Part shown: positions 23,570 to 31,494 of the stretch, in pieces
How positions within the stretch are numbered: position 1 is the stretch's first letter
Layout: every line of letters starts with the position of its first letter
Origin: Bog-375 sp049587755
Lineage (GTDB): Bacteria; Acidobacteriota; Terriglobia; Bryobacterales; Bryobacteraceae
Assembly: GCA_049587755.1 (NCBI GenBank)
Contig: JBAVEN010000018.1
Coordinates: 116,236-180,235, forward strand
Reading direction: 5' to 3'
DNA: 64,000 bases
The notes under the pieces: generated by a model
Databases searched by the model: none
Seen by the model: the letters and a program-made list of their open reading frames with translations, nothing else
Told to the model about the DNA's origin: nothing
Position numbers and translations under genes: made by a program

Positions 23570-26158
23570 TTGAAACTTAACCGGCCTACAATCGTTTTGC
23601 CGTTACTCTTTGGCTCGGCATTATTCGGACAAGCACCGGGCGGCGCGCCCTATCAGTATCCGAATTTGCATCCGGAGCGGCGCGCGGTGGACCTCGTGTC
23701 CCGCATGACGCTCGAGGAGAAGGTGCTGCAGATGCAGAACAGCGCTCCCGCGATTCCCCGTCTCGGCGTACCTGTCTACAATTGGTGGAATGAAGCCCTC
23801 CACGGTGTGGCGACGGGACGCGCCACCGTCTTCCCTCAGGCGATAGGCCTGGGCGCCACCTGGGATGCCGACCTGGTGCATCGCGTAGCCGACGCGATTT
23901 CTACCGAAGCGCGGGCCAAGTACCATGAGGCGCAGCGTCGCCCGCCCGTGACCGAGGTCGGCCCCGGGGCTGCCCCCGGCCGCACTGCGGGATTGACGTA
24001 CTGGTCGCCGAACATCAATATCTTCCGTGATCCCCGCTGGGGACGTGGGCAGGAAACCTACGGCGAAGATCCCTACCTCACCAGCCGTTTGGGCGTCGCG
24101 TTCGTGACGGGCATGCAGGGCAACGATCCACATTACCTGAAGGTCGTCGCCACCCCCAAGCACTACGCGGTGCACAGCGGTCCGGAGCCGCTGCGCCACA
24201 CCTTTGACGCCGAGGTGAGCGAGTCCGATATGCTGAACACCTACCTGCCGGCTTTCCGGGCGGCCGTGGTGGAGGGCAAGGCGGACTCCGTGATGTGTGT
24301 CTACAACTCGGTGAACGGAGCACCAGGCTGCGCCAGCGAGGACCTGCTGCAAAAGCGGCTGAGGGATCAGTGGGGATTCCAGGGCTACGTCGTAAGCGAT
24401 TGCGGCGCGGTGGGAGATATTTACCGGAGCCACAAATACACCGCGACCCAGGGCGCGGCGTCGGTGGCGGCTGTCAAAGCGGGTACGGATCTCACCTGCG
24501 GCGGCGAGTATCAAAGCCTCGTCGGCGAAGTGAAGGCCGGCACCATTACGGAAGCCGAAATCACCCGCGCGACCGAGCGTCTCTTCGTGGCGCGATTCCG
24601 TCTGGGCATGTTCGATCCTCCGGAGCGCGTTCCGTATGCCAGGATTCCGTACTCCGAAAACGACTCCGCCGAACACCGGCAACTGGCGCGCAGCGCAGAG
24701 CGAGAGGCTATCGTTCTGTTGAAGAACCAGGACGGCTTCCTGCCCTTGAAATCGTCAGTGCGAAAGGTCGCGGTGATCGGCCCGCCGGCGGACGATCCGA
24801 TTGGATTGCTGGGGAACTACAACGGCATTTCCTCCCGGCAGGTGACTCCGCTCGAAGGGGTCACGCGGCAGTTCTCCTCGGCCAAGGTCGAGTCCGCCCT
24901 GGGCGCGACCTATACCGCCACCACGCAGTCGCTGGTCTCCTCGAATGTTCTGACTCCGCCCGACAGAAACGGACAGGGGCTGCTGGCCGAGTACTTCAAC
25001 AATTTCGATTTTCAGGGACAACCGAAGCTCCGCCGGAAGGAGCCTCGGGTTTACTTCGACGCCGCCATTGAAGAGCCGGCGGTGGTGGCGGTGACCAATG
25101 CCGACAAGTATTCCATCCGTTGGACCGGTACGCTGTCGCCGACGGCCACCGGCGATTACGTCCTGGCGGCGCGAACCGGGATTTGGAACCGCGAAGGGAA
25201 GATCCGGCTGTTCCTCGACGATAAGGAAGTCAACCCCGGCGGGCCTGCCGGCGCGCGGCCGGCCGGTTTGGGGCCGGGTCAGGGAATGCGGCGCGGGGTT
25301 CCGCCGCCGATGAAGTTGGAAGGCGGGCGCAAGTACGCCGTGCGGGTGGAATACCAGCAGAAAGGGGGCGGAGGCGGAGTGGAACTGAACTGGATTCCGC
25401 CAGCCCCGATCCTGCTCGCGGAAGCGGAGAACCTCGCGAAGGACTCTGATGTGGTGCTGGTTTTCGTCGGTCTGAATGGGTCGCTCGAAGGCGAAGGCCA
25501 CGACCGCAGCGATATCAACCTGCCCGAGACGCAGGACAACCTGGTGAAGGCGATGATCGCCACGGGGAAGCCGGTAGTGGTGGTTTTGACCAGCGGCAGC
25601 GCTGTTGCCATCAATTCCGCTGCGGCCGGCGCGGCGGCGGTGCTCTCTGCCTGGTATGGCGGCGAAGAAACCGGTACGGCGATTGCTGAAACCCTGGCCG
25701 GGGTGAACAATCCGGCCGGCCGCCTTCCGGTGACATTCTACAAGAGCATCGACCAGTTGCCGCCGTTCACCGATTACAACATGAAGGGCCACACATACCG
25801 TTACTTCAAGGGTGAACCGCTCTACCCGTTCGGCTATGGGCTGAGCTATTCGACCTTTGCGTATTCGGACCTGAGTGCCCAGCGCACCTCCAGCGGCGCC
25901 GAAATCCGCGCGACGGTGAAGAACACTTCGTCCCGGGAAGGTGACGAAGTTGCGCAGCTCTACATCGCCGGCGGCTCGGAAGAGGACGCACCCATACGGA
26001 GCCTGCGCGGGTTCCTGCGGATTCACCTGAAAGCGGGCGAGAGACGCGAGGTGGAGTTCACGCTTGCGGCCGGGGACGTCCCGAAAGCCAGGGTGGAAAT
26101 CAGCGTTGGCGGCGGTCAGCCCGTGGGTAGCACGGCGTATGTGAAGGGTTCCCTGTAA
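23570..26158 (+). CDS. Exported GH3 beta-glycosidase with inserted PA14 domain
   Basis: The start is TTG at 23570 with CAGGAG nine bases upstream; the first ~20 residues form a signal peptide ('LPLLFGSALFGQA'). Order in the 862-residue protein: GH3 barrel (~30-330), alpha/beta sandwich split by a PA14 carbohydrate-binding insert (~465-610, 'GLLAEYFNNFDFQG'), then a C-terminal fibronectin-III-like domain (~755-850). The nucleophile is Asp277 in 'GYVVSDCGAV'. 'WWNEALHGVA' in the first domain is typical of the xylosidase-like GH3 branch, though beta-glucosidases with a PA14 insert also occur. It would finish degradation of the oligosaccharides trimmed by the GH2 and GH31 enzymes just upstream. 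Confidence 0.88.
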   Translation: MKLNRPTIVLPLLFGSALFGQAPGGAPYQYPNLHPERRAVDLVSRMTLEEKVLQMQNSAPAIPRLGVPVYNWWNEALHGVATGRATVFPQAIGLGATWDADLVHRVADAISTEARAKYHEAQRRPPVTEVGPGAAPGRTAGLTYWSPNINIFRDPRWGRGQETYGEDPYLTSRLGVAFVTGMQGNDPHYLKVVATPKHYAVHSGPEPLRHTFDAEVSESDMLNTYLPAFRAAVVEGKADSVMCVYNSVNGAPGCASEDLLQKRLRDQWGFQGYVVSDCGAVGDIYRSHKYTATQGAASVAAVKAGTDLTCGGEYQSLVGEVKAGTITEAEITRATERLFVARFRLGMFDPPERVPYARIPYSENDSAEHRQLARSAEREAIVLLKNQDGFLPLKSSVRKVAVIGPPADDPIGLLGNYNGISSRQVTPLEGVTRQFSSAKVESALGATYTATTQSLVSSNVLTPPDRNGQGLLAEYFNNFDFQGQPKLRRKEPRVYFDAAIEEPAVVAVTNADKYSIRWTGTLSPTATGDYVLAARTGIWNREGKIRLFLDDKEVNPGGPAGARPAGLGPGQGMRRGVPPPMKLEGGRKYAVRVEYQQKGGGGGVELNWIPPAPILLAEAENLAKDSDVVLVFVGLNGSLEGEGHDRSDINLPETQDNLVKAMIATGKPVVVVLTSGSAVAINSAAAGAAAVLSAWYGGEETGTAIAETLAGVNNPAGRLPVTFYKSIDQLPPFTDYNMKGHTYRYFKGEPLYPFGYGLSYSTFAYSDLSAQRTSSGAEIRATVKNTSSREGDEVAQLYIAGGSEEDAPIRSLRGFLRIHLKAGERREVEFTLAAGDVPKARVEISVGGGQPVGSTAYVKGSL

Positions 26159-26249
26159 CGACTGGGGCGGGCCGGCCAAGGCGTGCAGCCCGGTTCGGCC
26201 CGCCGCCCGGAGCAGATCTAAACGGCACGGTTGCCGGCCTCGCCGGCAT

Positions 26250-26444
26250 CACGTCCTCGCCACGGTCCCGAAACATGCCGAACAGCGCCGCTACGATCGT
26301 TGGATCTCGTATCGTCCCGTCGGGGTGAAACACCCCGTGCACATCGCCCCACTGGTGCGTGATCATCAGCTCCCAGATGTACCAGCCTACGCTCGCCTTC
26401 ATGTGCTCTTCGAGCGAGACGTCAACCCCGGTAACCGGAGCCAA
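26250..26444 (-). pseudogene. C-terminal fragment of a secreted glycoside hydrolase
   Basis: About 65 codons read 'SVGWYIWELMITHQWGDVHG' then 'VFHPDGTIRDPTIVAALFG' and 'MFRDRG'. This resembles the C-terminal end of TIM-barrel glycosidases (GH5-like) in which a tryptophan-rich strand precedes 'G(V/I)F(Y)PDGT(V)RDP'. The rest of the enzyme is missing on both strands. The flanks, 26159-26249 and 26445-26704, hold nothing I can recognise. A decayed gene at the edge of the glycoside hydrolase cluster. Confidence 0.5.
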
Positions 26445-26704
26445 GCCATCCGCGGGCCACCTATGATATTCCGAGGGGGAATCATGCTTCCACGCGCCGC
26501 ACTGCTAACGGCAAAGAAGCAGGCGGGGCGACTTTCTCGATCATCCGGAGTTCAAGGCTGACATCGAGGACGAGTGTTCAGTGCGGTGCATGCCCAGTCA
26601 GCGGCTATGAGGCAAAACGGCGCGGCCAACCGGACGATCGCTGGCTTCACTGACTGCGCGGTAGCCGGCCAGTCAGGCCAGTGTCCGGCATTGCCATCCG
26701 CGGA

Positions 26705-27421
26705 TCAACCGGTGAGATCGCGAAGCCAAGCGCCGATTGCATAGGCCACGGCGGCCGCACCGCCACCAATCACAAGAGTCTCGAGGCCGGACTGCCACCA
26801 TGGCCGGATCGACCATCGACTCTTGAGCGCGCCGATCAATACGAACATCACGCTGGTTGCCGTCAAAGCTACCCAGAAAGCGCTCTTCAGGCCCGCCACG
26901 AATGGAACCAGCGGCACCAGACCGCAAAGAAGAAAGGCCGAAAATGTCGATCCGGCAGCCTGCCAGGGCGAACGCACCGCAGCCGGTAGCCCGTATTCGT
27001 AACGGAGCATCATGCGCACCCAGCGATCGCGCTCCGACGTGATCGCCGCGACGACCTGGTCGAGCAAGGCGCCAACAATCCCGAGCCCCCGCAGAATCTC
27101 GCCTACCTCTCGCCGTTCGCCATCCGGAGAGGCCTCGATATGCCGGCGCTCCACCGCTTCCGCGTGGCGGAACTCCTCGTGCTCGGATCGCGTAGCCAGA
27201 TAGTTGCCCGCCGCCATCGCGAAACCGTCTGCAATCAGGTTCGCGCTACCGAGGATCAGGATGACGCTGGTTGACAGGTGAGCCCCGACGACTCCCGAGA
27301 CGAGCGCGAATGTCGTGGCGGTGCCGTCGATGCCGCCGTAGACCCAATCCCTGAGATAGCTATGGTGGGGTCCGGCCGCGAGTCGCTGGCGAATGGCTTC
27401 GTGGTCGTGCTCGTGTTCCAT
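26705..27421 (-). CDS. VIT1/CCC1-family iron/manganese transporter
   Basis: Starting at the ATG ending at 27421 ('MEHEHDHEAIRQRLA') the protein has 238 residues. The first membrane segment carries the family motif 'DWVYGGIDGTATTFALVSG', followed by 'ILILGSANLIADGFAMAAG' and 'YLATRSE'. The middle region is charged ('HEEFRHAEAVERRHIEA'), like the metal-binding domain between TM2 and TM3 in VIT1. Three more hydrophobic segments complete the usual five. VIT1/CCC1 proteins export or store Fe2+/Mn2+ across membranes. An upstream in-frame ATG (27463) adds 14 residues without support. No related neighbours; it separates the hydrolase cluster from mobile-element remnants. Confidence 0.85.
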   Translation of the reverse strand: MEHEHDHEAIRQRLAAGPHHSYLRDWVYGGIDGTATTFALVSGVVGAHLSTSVILILGSANLIADGFAMAAGNYLATRSEHEEFRHAEAVERRHIEASPDGERREVGEILRGLGIVGALLDQVVAAITSERDRWVRMMLRYEYGLPAAVRSPWQAAGSTFSAFLLCGLVPLVPFVAGLKSAFWVALTATSVMFVLIGALKSRWSIRPWWQSGLETLVIGGGAAAVAYAIGAWLRDLTG

Positions 27422-27659
27422 GTTGCGCTCTCGCTTCGTGTCGACCGATCGCGCACAGCTCAACCCCTCCTGTGCGCGAAGTGTGCACCGCCTCGTATCG
27501 CAGAAGGGAAGTCTATCAGGAAGCGCACGCGATTAGTGGCTGCTTCCACGGGGAAGGGCATATTGCCGCAAAGACACCCTCTTCTCACTTGTTGCCGCAA
27601 CAGCCACTCCGTTAATAGAGAGCGGCGAGCCGTCTGGCTGCCGTCCAAGAATGCCGGAA

Positions 27660-28045
27660 GTATTGTCCTAGGCGCGTTTCAGCCCGTCCTGGCCAAGCAC
27701 TCGAAGCACTTCTCGCTGCAAAATGCCATCTCCATTGGAGTGGACGAAATGCAGCGGAACTTCGACCCCATGCGCAAACAGGTCGAGAACTGGAAGGAAT
27801 CCCAGCTCAGCGATGCGGTAGCGAAACTGACCATCTATCGTGCTTTCATCGAGTCCGACCTGGAAGTGCCCAAGCACCTGGCGCGGCCAGTCCACGACCT
27901 GTACTTTTCGCCGGAGCATGAAGAATTTCAACCGCGGACCTTGTGGAGCCTGTCGAACGCCTTCACGTCCGCTTTCAAGCAGCTCGAACCGATCCCGCAA
28001 TTTCGTGCGACGGCCAAACTCGCCGGCTTCCTGGAACGGCAATGA
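27660..28045 (+). pseudogene. C-terminal part of a DUF932 protein
   Basis: In frame up to 28045 one reads 'LAKHSKHFSLQNAISIGVDE', 'VENWKESQLSDAVAKLTIYR', 'FIESDLEVPKHLARPVHDLY' and 'PRTLWSLSNAFTSAFKQLEP', the C-terminal half of DUF932 proteins found on plasmids, phages and integrative elements. The frame stays open upstream to 27278 but that part does not match the family and is antisense to the VIT1 gene, so the 5' half has been lost. Its stop overlaps the start of the next gene (ATGA), the same arrangement as on mobile elements. Function of DUF932 is not established. Confidence 0.65.
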
Positions 28046-28320
28046 AGCTGGCGCGCTTTCCGCTCGGCCGAACCGTGGCTACTCCCGGCGCACTGGCGGC
28101 TCTTGAGGAACTCGGCGAAAGCCCCGGCGCGTTGCTGGAGCGTCACGTCACCGGCGACTGGGGAGACGTGGACGAAGACGACCGGCGCGAAAACGAACAC
28201 TCGTTGGTACGAGGGTGCCTGCTCCTTTCGGCTTACGCCCTGTCCAACGGCACGAGGCTTTGGGTGGTCACCGAAGCCGATCGTAGCGCAACGACCATAC
28301 TTCTCCCATCGGAATATTGA
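28042..28320 (+). CDS. Small conserved plasmid-type protein
   Basis: A 92-residue protein starting 'MKLARFPLGRTVATPGALAA' and containing 'LLERHVTGDWGDVDEDDR', 'ENEHSLVRGCLLLSAYALS' and 'LWVVTEADRSATTILLP'. It is a recurrent small protein of integrative elements and plasmids, often mislabelled as a type I restriction subunit in databases; no enzymatic motif is visible. It appears complete and overlaps the DUF932 stop by four bases. The pair of genes usually travels together, so this is the best preserved gene of an element that otherwise has decayed. Confidence 0.75.
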   Translation: MKLARFPLGRTVATPGALAALEELGESPGALLERHVTGDWGDVDEDDRRENEHSLVRGCLLLSAYALSNGTRLWVVTEADRSATTILLPSEY

Positions 28321-28869
28321 TGGCTCTCAACAGGCACGTTCATCAGGTGCCGTATTGCGGTGTTGGCCGGTTCCAAGCCCAAGGCTAAATTCCTGGGGAA
28401 ATAGAAGTCCGATGCAACAAGCGAGAAACTTCGCCACTTTCCAGAAACCCCCGTACCCTTCAAAGCAGCTACGGAGTGAGCTATAGCAGGTAGACAGCTC
28501 GGCCGCTCGGCGGGAATGCCACGTCTAACCCCGGCGGGGATCGCCTACCGCCCAAAACGGACCCGCATCCCGCTGGGTGGCCCGTAGCCGAAAATCCTGT
28601 GGGGAGTCCGCGCACACAGCGCCAGTACAGCGGCGTCGCCCGGCCACCTGAGGTTCTGTCCGGTTTCCCTCGGAGGACCCAGCCCGGCTCACGGTGTCAG
28701 GTCGTGAACTGCGCGCGTCCAGTCCATCGGGCCACGGCGAACTTTCGCTCCGAGCATGATTACCATGTGGGTCGGCAAGACCCATGGCCACATGTGCTTT
28801 ATGTCCGGCCACGCGAGGATCTAATCGGCCAAGTCCCTAACGGATTAATCGGAGTGTCCGCAGTCGCTT

Positions 28870-28892
28870 TTTTGTCAGCAGTTTTGTCAGCA
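28870..28892 (+). repeat. Tandem direct repeat TTTTGTCAGCA
   Basis: TTTTGTCAGCA occurs twice, at about 28870-28880 and 28882-28892, 12 bases apart. Short phased repeats of this kind beside an attachment site can be integrase arm-binding sites; here that is inference. Confidence 0.5.
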
Positions 28893-28898
28893 CGAGGT

Positions 28899-29000
28899 CC
28901 AAGTCTCATGTGTTTTCCATAGTTCTCAGGTTTCTCGCCCAGCTCCCGAAGCTACTGAAGACGCGGGGTTTCCGAGAAAAAATAACACACATGGGACTTG
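28899..29000. repeat. Imperfect inverted repeat flanking ~60 bases
   Basis: CCAAGTCTCATGTGTTTT at 28899-28916 is mirrored by AACACACATGGGACTTG at ~28984-29000 (one mismatch, small indel). The right arm ends 13 bases before the tRNA-Thr fragment. It may be an integrase or excisionase site, or a transcript hairpin. Confidence 0.5.
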
Positions 29001-29012
29001 ACATGGATGGTT

Positions 29013-29056
29013 TCGTAATCAGCAGGTCGCCGGTTCAACCCCGGCGGGTGGCTCCA
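29013..29056 (+). other. Attachment-site-like 3' half of tRNA-Thr(CGU)
   Basis: From CGTAATCAGC onward the sequence has the 3' side of a tRNA: anticodon CGT with AA after it, anticodon-stem 3' strand, a T arm with stem GCCGG/CCGGC around loop TTCAACC, an acceptor 3' strand GGGTGGC, then TCCA. The upstream bases do not pair with the anticodon stem, and no 5' acceptor or D arm is present, so it is not a working tRNA. The GGC-TCCA ending fits tRNA-Thr. A 3' tRNA half beside element genes is what integration into a tRNA leaves at the far junction. Confidence 0.65.
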
Positions 29057-29163
29057 TGATTCTACTGAAAACACAACGGCTCTAATTCCGCGTAATGGAG
29101 TTCAAGAGCTGGAGCCTCACTACTTGCGCGATCATTTCGAACCTGCGTGGATAGACGACAGAA

Positions 29164-29220
29164 CTGGTAATCCGGACAGCACGGCGCAACCCCGGCGGAA
29201 GACACCATGATCTACTCAAA
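29164..29220 (+). repeat. Second, decayed copy of the tRNA-3'/att sequence
   Basis: GGTAATC, then CGCAACCCCGGCGG and CACCATGATCTACT follow in the same order and spacing as CGTAATC, TTCAACCCCGGCGG and CTCCATGATTCTACT in the copy at 29013-29070. The T-arm stem is no longer intact. It looks like an older attachment site in tandem with the first. Confidence 0.45.
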
Positions 29221-29275
29221 GCGCAACACCTGCGGGTAAGGTAACGACGACAAGTCCGTTAGCTGTATGCTCGTC

Positions 29276-29929
29276 CTACTTAGATCCGATTTTTGGAAGG
29301 AATTCCAGGTAATCGACGTTCATGTTCCCTTCCTTCACGAACTTCAACGTCATGATATGGAGGCCTTCGGCAAGCTTGACCTCGGCGAGGTTGTTGCAGA
29401 TTCGCCAGCGGTGCCAGTGTCCGGTGGTGGGAATGACGATTGGCCCAGTCAGGTCGACGCCATCGAAATCCAGGCCGATCTCCGCATTCTGGTTATTTGA
29501 GGAGAGGTGCGCACTGACCGTGTAAACGCCCGTCTGCTTGACATCCACCGTGTACTTGATCCATTCGCCGGGCGCGGTCCAACCGACGTATAGCTCGCCG
29601 TAGGTTTCGTCCTGCCCGTCAACGGTCTTATCCCATGCCTTTTTGGTGTATGAGATGTCGACGCCTTCATCCTTGCGGAACTGATCGAGATAGCCGGTGC
29701 CCTTGTTCAACGTGCCACTACCGTTGTTGACCGCGTCGGAGTCGTGATAAGCAACGCCTTCGCCGCCCACATCGTAGAACGCCGCTTGAATTCGGCCTGG
29801 AATGACCTGCGGCCGGCCTTGATACGGTTTGCCCGCATAGGCAGCGGAGGGCTGAGCGGTCTGCGCGAGCGCAGCGGCTCCCGTGAAACAAAACACCGCC
29901 AAACCGGCGATTGCACTTCCGATCTTCAT
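29276..29929 (-). CDS. Secreted CBM6-like carbohydrate-binding protein
   Basis: I chose the ATG ending at 29929: GAGGAC lies upstream and the next residues are a signal peptide ('IAGLAVFCFTGAAALAQ'). The 217-residue product is one beta-sandwich of the CBM6 type: 'RIQAAFYDVGGEGVAYHDSD', 'DISYTKKAWD', 'VGWTAPGEWIKYTVDVKQTG', 'YTVSAHLSSNNQNAEIG', 'GLHIMTLKFVKEGNMNVDYL'. The 'EW(I)KYTV' and 'N(V)DYLEF' strands are usual CBM6 landmarks. No catalytic domain is attached. It begins 11 bases after the DUF167 stop, so it is the last gene of a minus-strand run ADOP - Wzt-like - DUF167 - CBM6. It may bind exported or environmental polysaccharide. Confidence 0.75.
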   Translation of the reverse strand: MKIGSAIAGLAVFCFTGAAALAQTAQPSAAYAGKPYQGRPQVIPGRIQAAFYDVGGEGVAYHDSDAVNNGSGTLNKGTGYLDQFRKDEGVDISYTKKAWDKTVDGQDETYGELYVGWTAPGEWIKYTVDVKQTGVYTVSAHLSSNNQNAEIGLDFDGVDLTGPIVIPTTGHWHRWRICNNLAEVKLAEGLHIMTLKFVKEGNMNVDYLEFLPKIGSK

Positions 29930-29940
29930 ATGAGTCCTCG

Positions 29941-30219
29941 TTATTGCCGATAATCCGGCCCGCGCGCCAGCAGCGCTTCCAACTCCTCTTGCGCTACTCC
30001 ATCCACTTCCACTACTTTTGTGCGTGCCGTCGCGCCGGCGATCACGCGCACCCGCGAGCGGGTCACGCCAGCGAGCTCCGCCAGGAAACGCACGCATTCT
30101 TCGTTGGCCTTGCCTTCCGCCGGCGGTGCCGCCAGGTCCAGCTTCCAAGCGTCGCCCAATCTCCCGGCAACCGCCGAGCGTTTCGCCCGAGGATGCGCCT
30201 TTATTGTGAGGCGCGCCAT
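29941..30219 (-). CDS. DUF167 (YggU-family) protein
   Basis: A 92-residue protein 'MARLTIKAHPRAKRSAVAG', with 'LDLAAPPAEGKANEECVRFL' and 'VRVIAGATARTKVVEVDG'. 'P.EGKAN..' and 'G..SR.K.V.V.G' are the DUF167 signature. Function is not established. It starts inside the last codons of the Wzt-like gene (19-base overlap), so the two are translationally coupled. A frame on the same strand extends much further upstream (to 30855) but that part is antisense-shifted inside the ATPase gene and was ignored. Confidence 0.85.
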   Translation of the reverse strand: MARLTIKAHPRAKRSAVAGRLGDAWKLDLAAPPAEGKANEECVRFLAELAGVTRSRVRVIAGATARTKVVEVDGVAQEELEALLARGPDYRQ

Positions 30220-31445
30220 TCGATCTTTGCCCTCAAGTTGGCGACGCCGGCCGCCACGCGCTGGTCCACTACCTCGAACGCGATGGCATCGTCCAACCAG
30301 TCGTGGCTCGATCCATCGGCATTCTGCGTCGCGGCTGTCAGGGTATACTGCTGTGGCGTCAGCCAGCATTCCAGGCCGAAATCCACCTCCAACAACTGAC
30401 CCGCCTCGAAATTGCCCAGGTCCGTGTGCTCGATGCGCGTGTTGGTGCCATAAACATCCATGCCGATACGCGTCCGCACAAGGATCCCCACCATCGGATC
30501 CGACACGGCGCGGTGGAAGCGAGCCTGCACCCGCACCGTTACCGGCTCGCCGCTCGCAATCGACGCCGTCTCTTCGCCGTGCGCGTTCAACATCTGAATG
30601 CCCACAATCTCGCTGGTTCCGTCGCCGTGGCGAAAGCTCGAGCGCAGCCGCTCCTGCCGCGTCTGGGGAGCCTGCTTTTCGAGCACCAGACCGATGTAGC
30701 GATTGATCACGTCGTTGGGCGCGCCAGCGGCTTCGATCCGCCCGCCCAGCAGCAGCATGGCGCGGTCGGAAAGCTGCTTCACCAGCCCCAGGTCGTGCGA
30801 AACGAACAGCACCGTCACCTTGCGCTCGCGCAGCTCCTGGAACTTGCGCACGCACCGGTTGGCGAATACCGCGTCGCCCACCGCCAGCGCTTCGTCGACG
30901 ATCAGAATCTCCGGGTCCACGTGGATGGCCGTCGAAAACGCCAGCCGCACGTACATGCCGCTCGAGTATTCCTTGACCGGCCGCTCCAGGAACTCGCCGA
31001 TTTCAGCGAAGGCTTCGATCGAGGGCATCGCGCGGTCGATTTCGGCGCGGCTCAAACCCATGATTTCACCGTTCAGATAGACATTCTCGCGCCCGCTGAA
31101 TTCCGGGTTGAAGCCCGCGCCCAGTTCGAGCAGCGCCGCGATCCGCCCGCGCGTCACCACCCGCCCCGTGGTCGGCTGCAAGATTCCGCTCACCAACTGC
31201 AGCAGCGTGCTTTTGCCGCAGCCGTTCGGCCCCACCAGCCCCAGCGTTTCGCCCCGCCCGACTTCGAAGCTGATGTCGCGCAGCGCCCAAAAATCGCGGT
31301 GGGCCGGCGCCGTTCCCGGCAGCAGCTCGCGCAGCCGGTCCGCCGGCCGCCGGTACAAACGATACAGCTTGGAAACGTTTTGAACCAGAACCAAATCTGA
31401 TTCTAGCGCCGCCGCGCCGGCCGGCCGCAGCGGAGACTTCGGCAC
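30201..31445 (-). CDS. Wzt-like polysaccharide-export ABC ATPase with C-terminal sugar-binding domain
   Basis: 414 residues. ATPase domain ~18-250: Walker A 'GPNGCGKST' (72-80), 'LELGAGFNPEFSGREN' typical of the O-antigen/teichoic-acid exporters, signature 'YSSGM', Walker B 'ILIVDEALAVGD', and H-loop 'VSHD'. Residues ~270-410 form the Wzt C-terminal beta-sandwich ('GVQ(M)LNAHGEE', 'VRTRIGMDVYGTNT') that recognises the end of a finished glycan. Wzt works with a two-copy permease Wzm, but no Wzm gene is next to it; the neighbour is an ADOP permease of a different family 49 bases upstream. It may pair with a permease elsewhere. Confidence 0.88.
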   Translation of the reverse strand: MPKSPLRPAGAAALESDLVLVQNVSKLYRLYRRPADRLRELLPGTAPAHRDFWALRDISFEVGRGETLGLVGPNGCGKSTLLQLVSGILQPTTGRVVTRGRIAALLELGAGFNPEFSGRENVYLNGEIMGLSRAEIDRAMPSIEAFAEIGEFLERPVKEYSSGMYVRLAFSTAIHVDPEILIVDEALAVGDAVFANRCVRKFQELRERKVTVLFVSHDLGLVKQLSDRAMLLLGGRIEAAGAPNDVINRYIGLVLEKQAPQTRQERLRSSFRHGDGTSEIVGIQMLNAHGEETASIASGEPVTVRVQARFHRAVSDPMVGILVRTRIGMDVYGTNTRIEHTDLGNFEAGQLLEVDFGLECWLTPQQYTLTAATQNADGSSHDWLDDAIAFEVVDQRVAAGVANLRAKIEWRASQ

Positions 31446-31461
31446 GCAGAACCTTTTGGAT

Positions 31462-31476
31462 CGGGTTGATAACCCG
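31462..31476. repeat. Short palindrome CGGGTTGATAACCCG
   Basis: A perfect 6-base-arm hairpin around GAT between the ADOP and Wzt-like genes. A near-identical palindrome, GCAGGTTGATAACCTGC, is at 63607-63623, and the same GGGGCAGGTT lead occurs at 46754. It appears to be a dispersed intergenic element. Confidence 0.5.
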
Positions 31477-31494
31477 CGGCTCCTTCGAGCCCCC

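Larger units (their letters stand above)
28321..29012. other. Non-coding end region of a probable integrative element
   Basis: About 690 bases without a credible gene; a minus-strand frame at 28525-28812 has no family features. Near its right end lie a direct repeat (28870-28892) and an inverted repeat (28899-29000), directly before a tRNA fragment. Such features are usual for the attachment region of tyrosine-integrase elements. Confidence 0.45.

Noticed and set aside
28525..28812. 95-codon minus-strand frame near the attachment site
   Set aside because: No family similarity visible; codon composition looks non-coding.
29013..29056. A functional tRNA gene
   Set aside because: There is no D arm, no 5' acceptor strand and no pairing for the anticodon stem upstream; only a 3' half is present.
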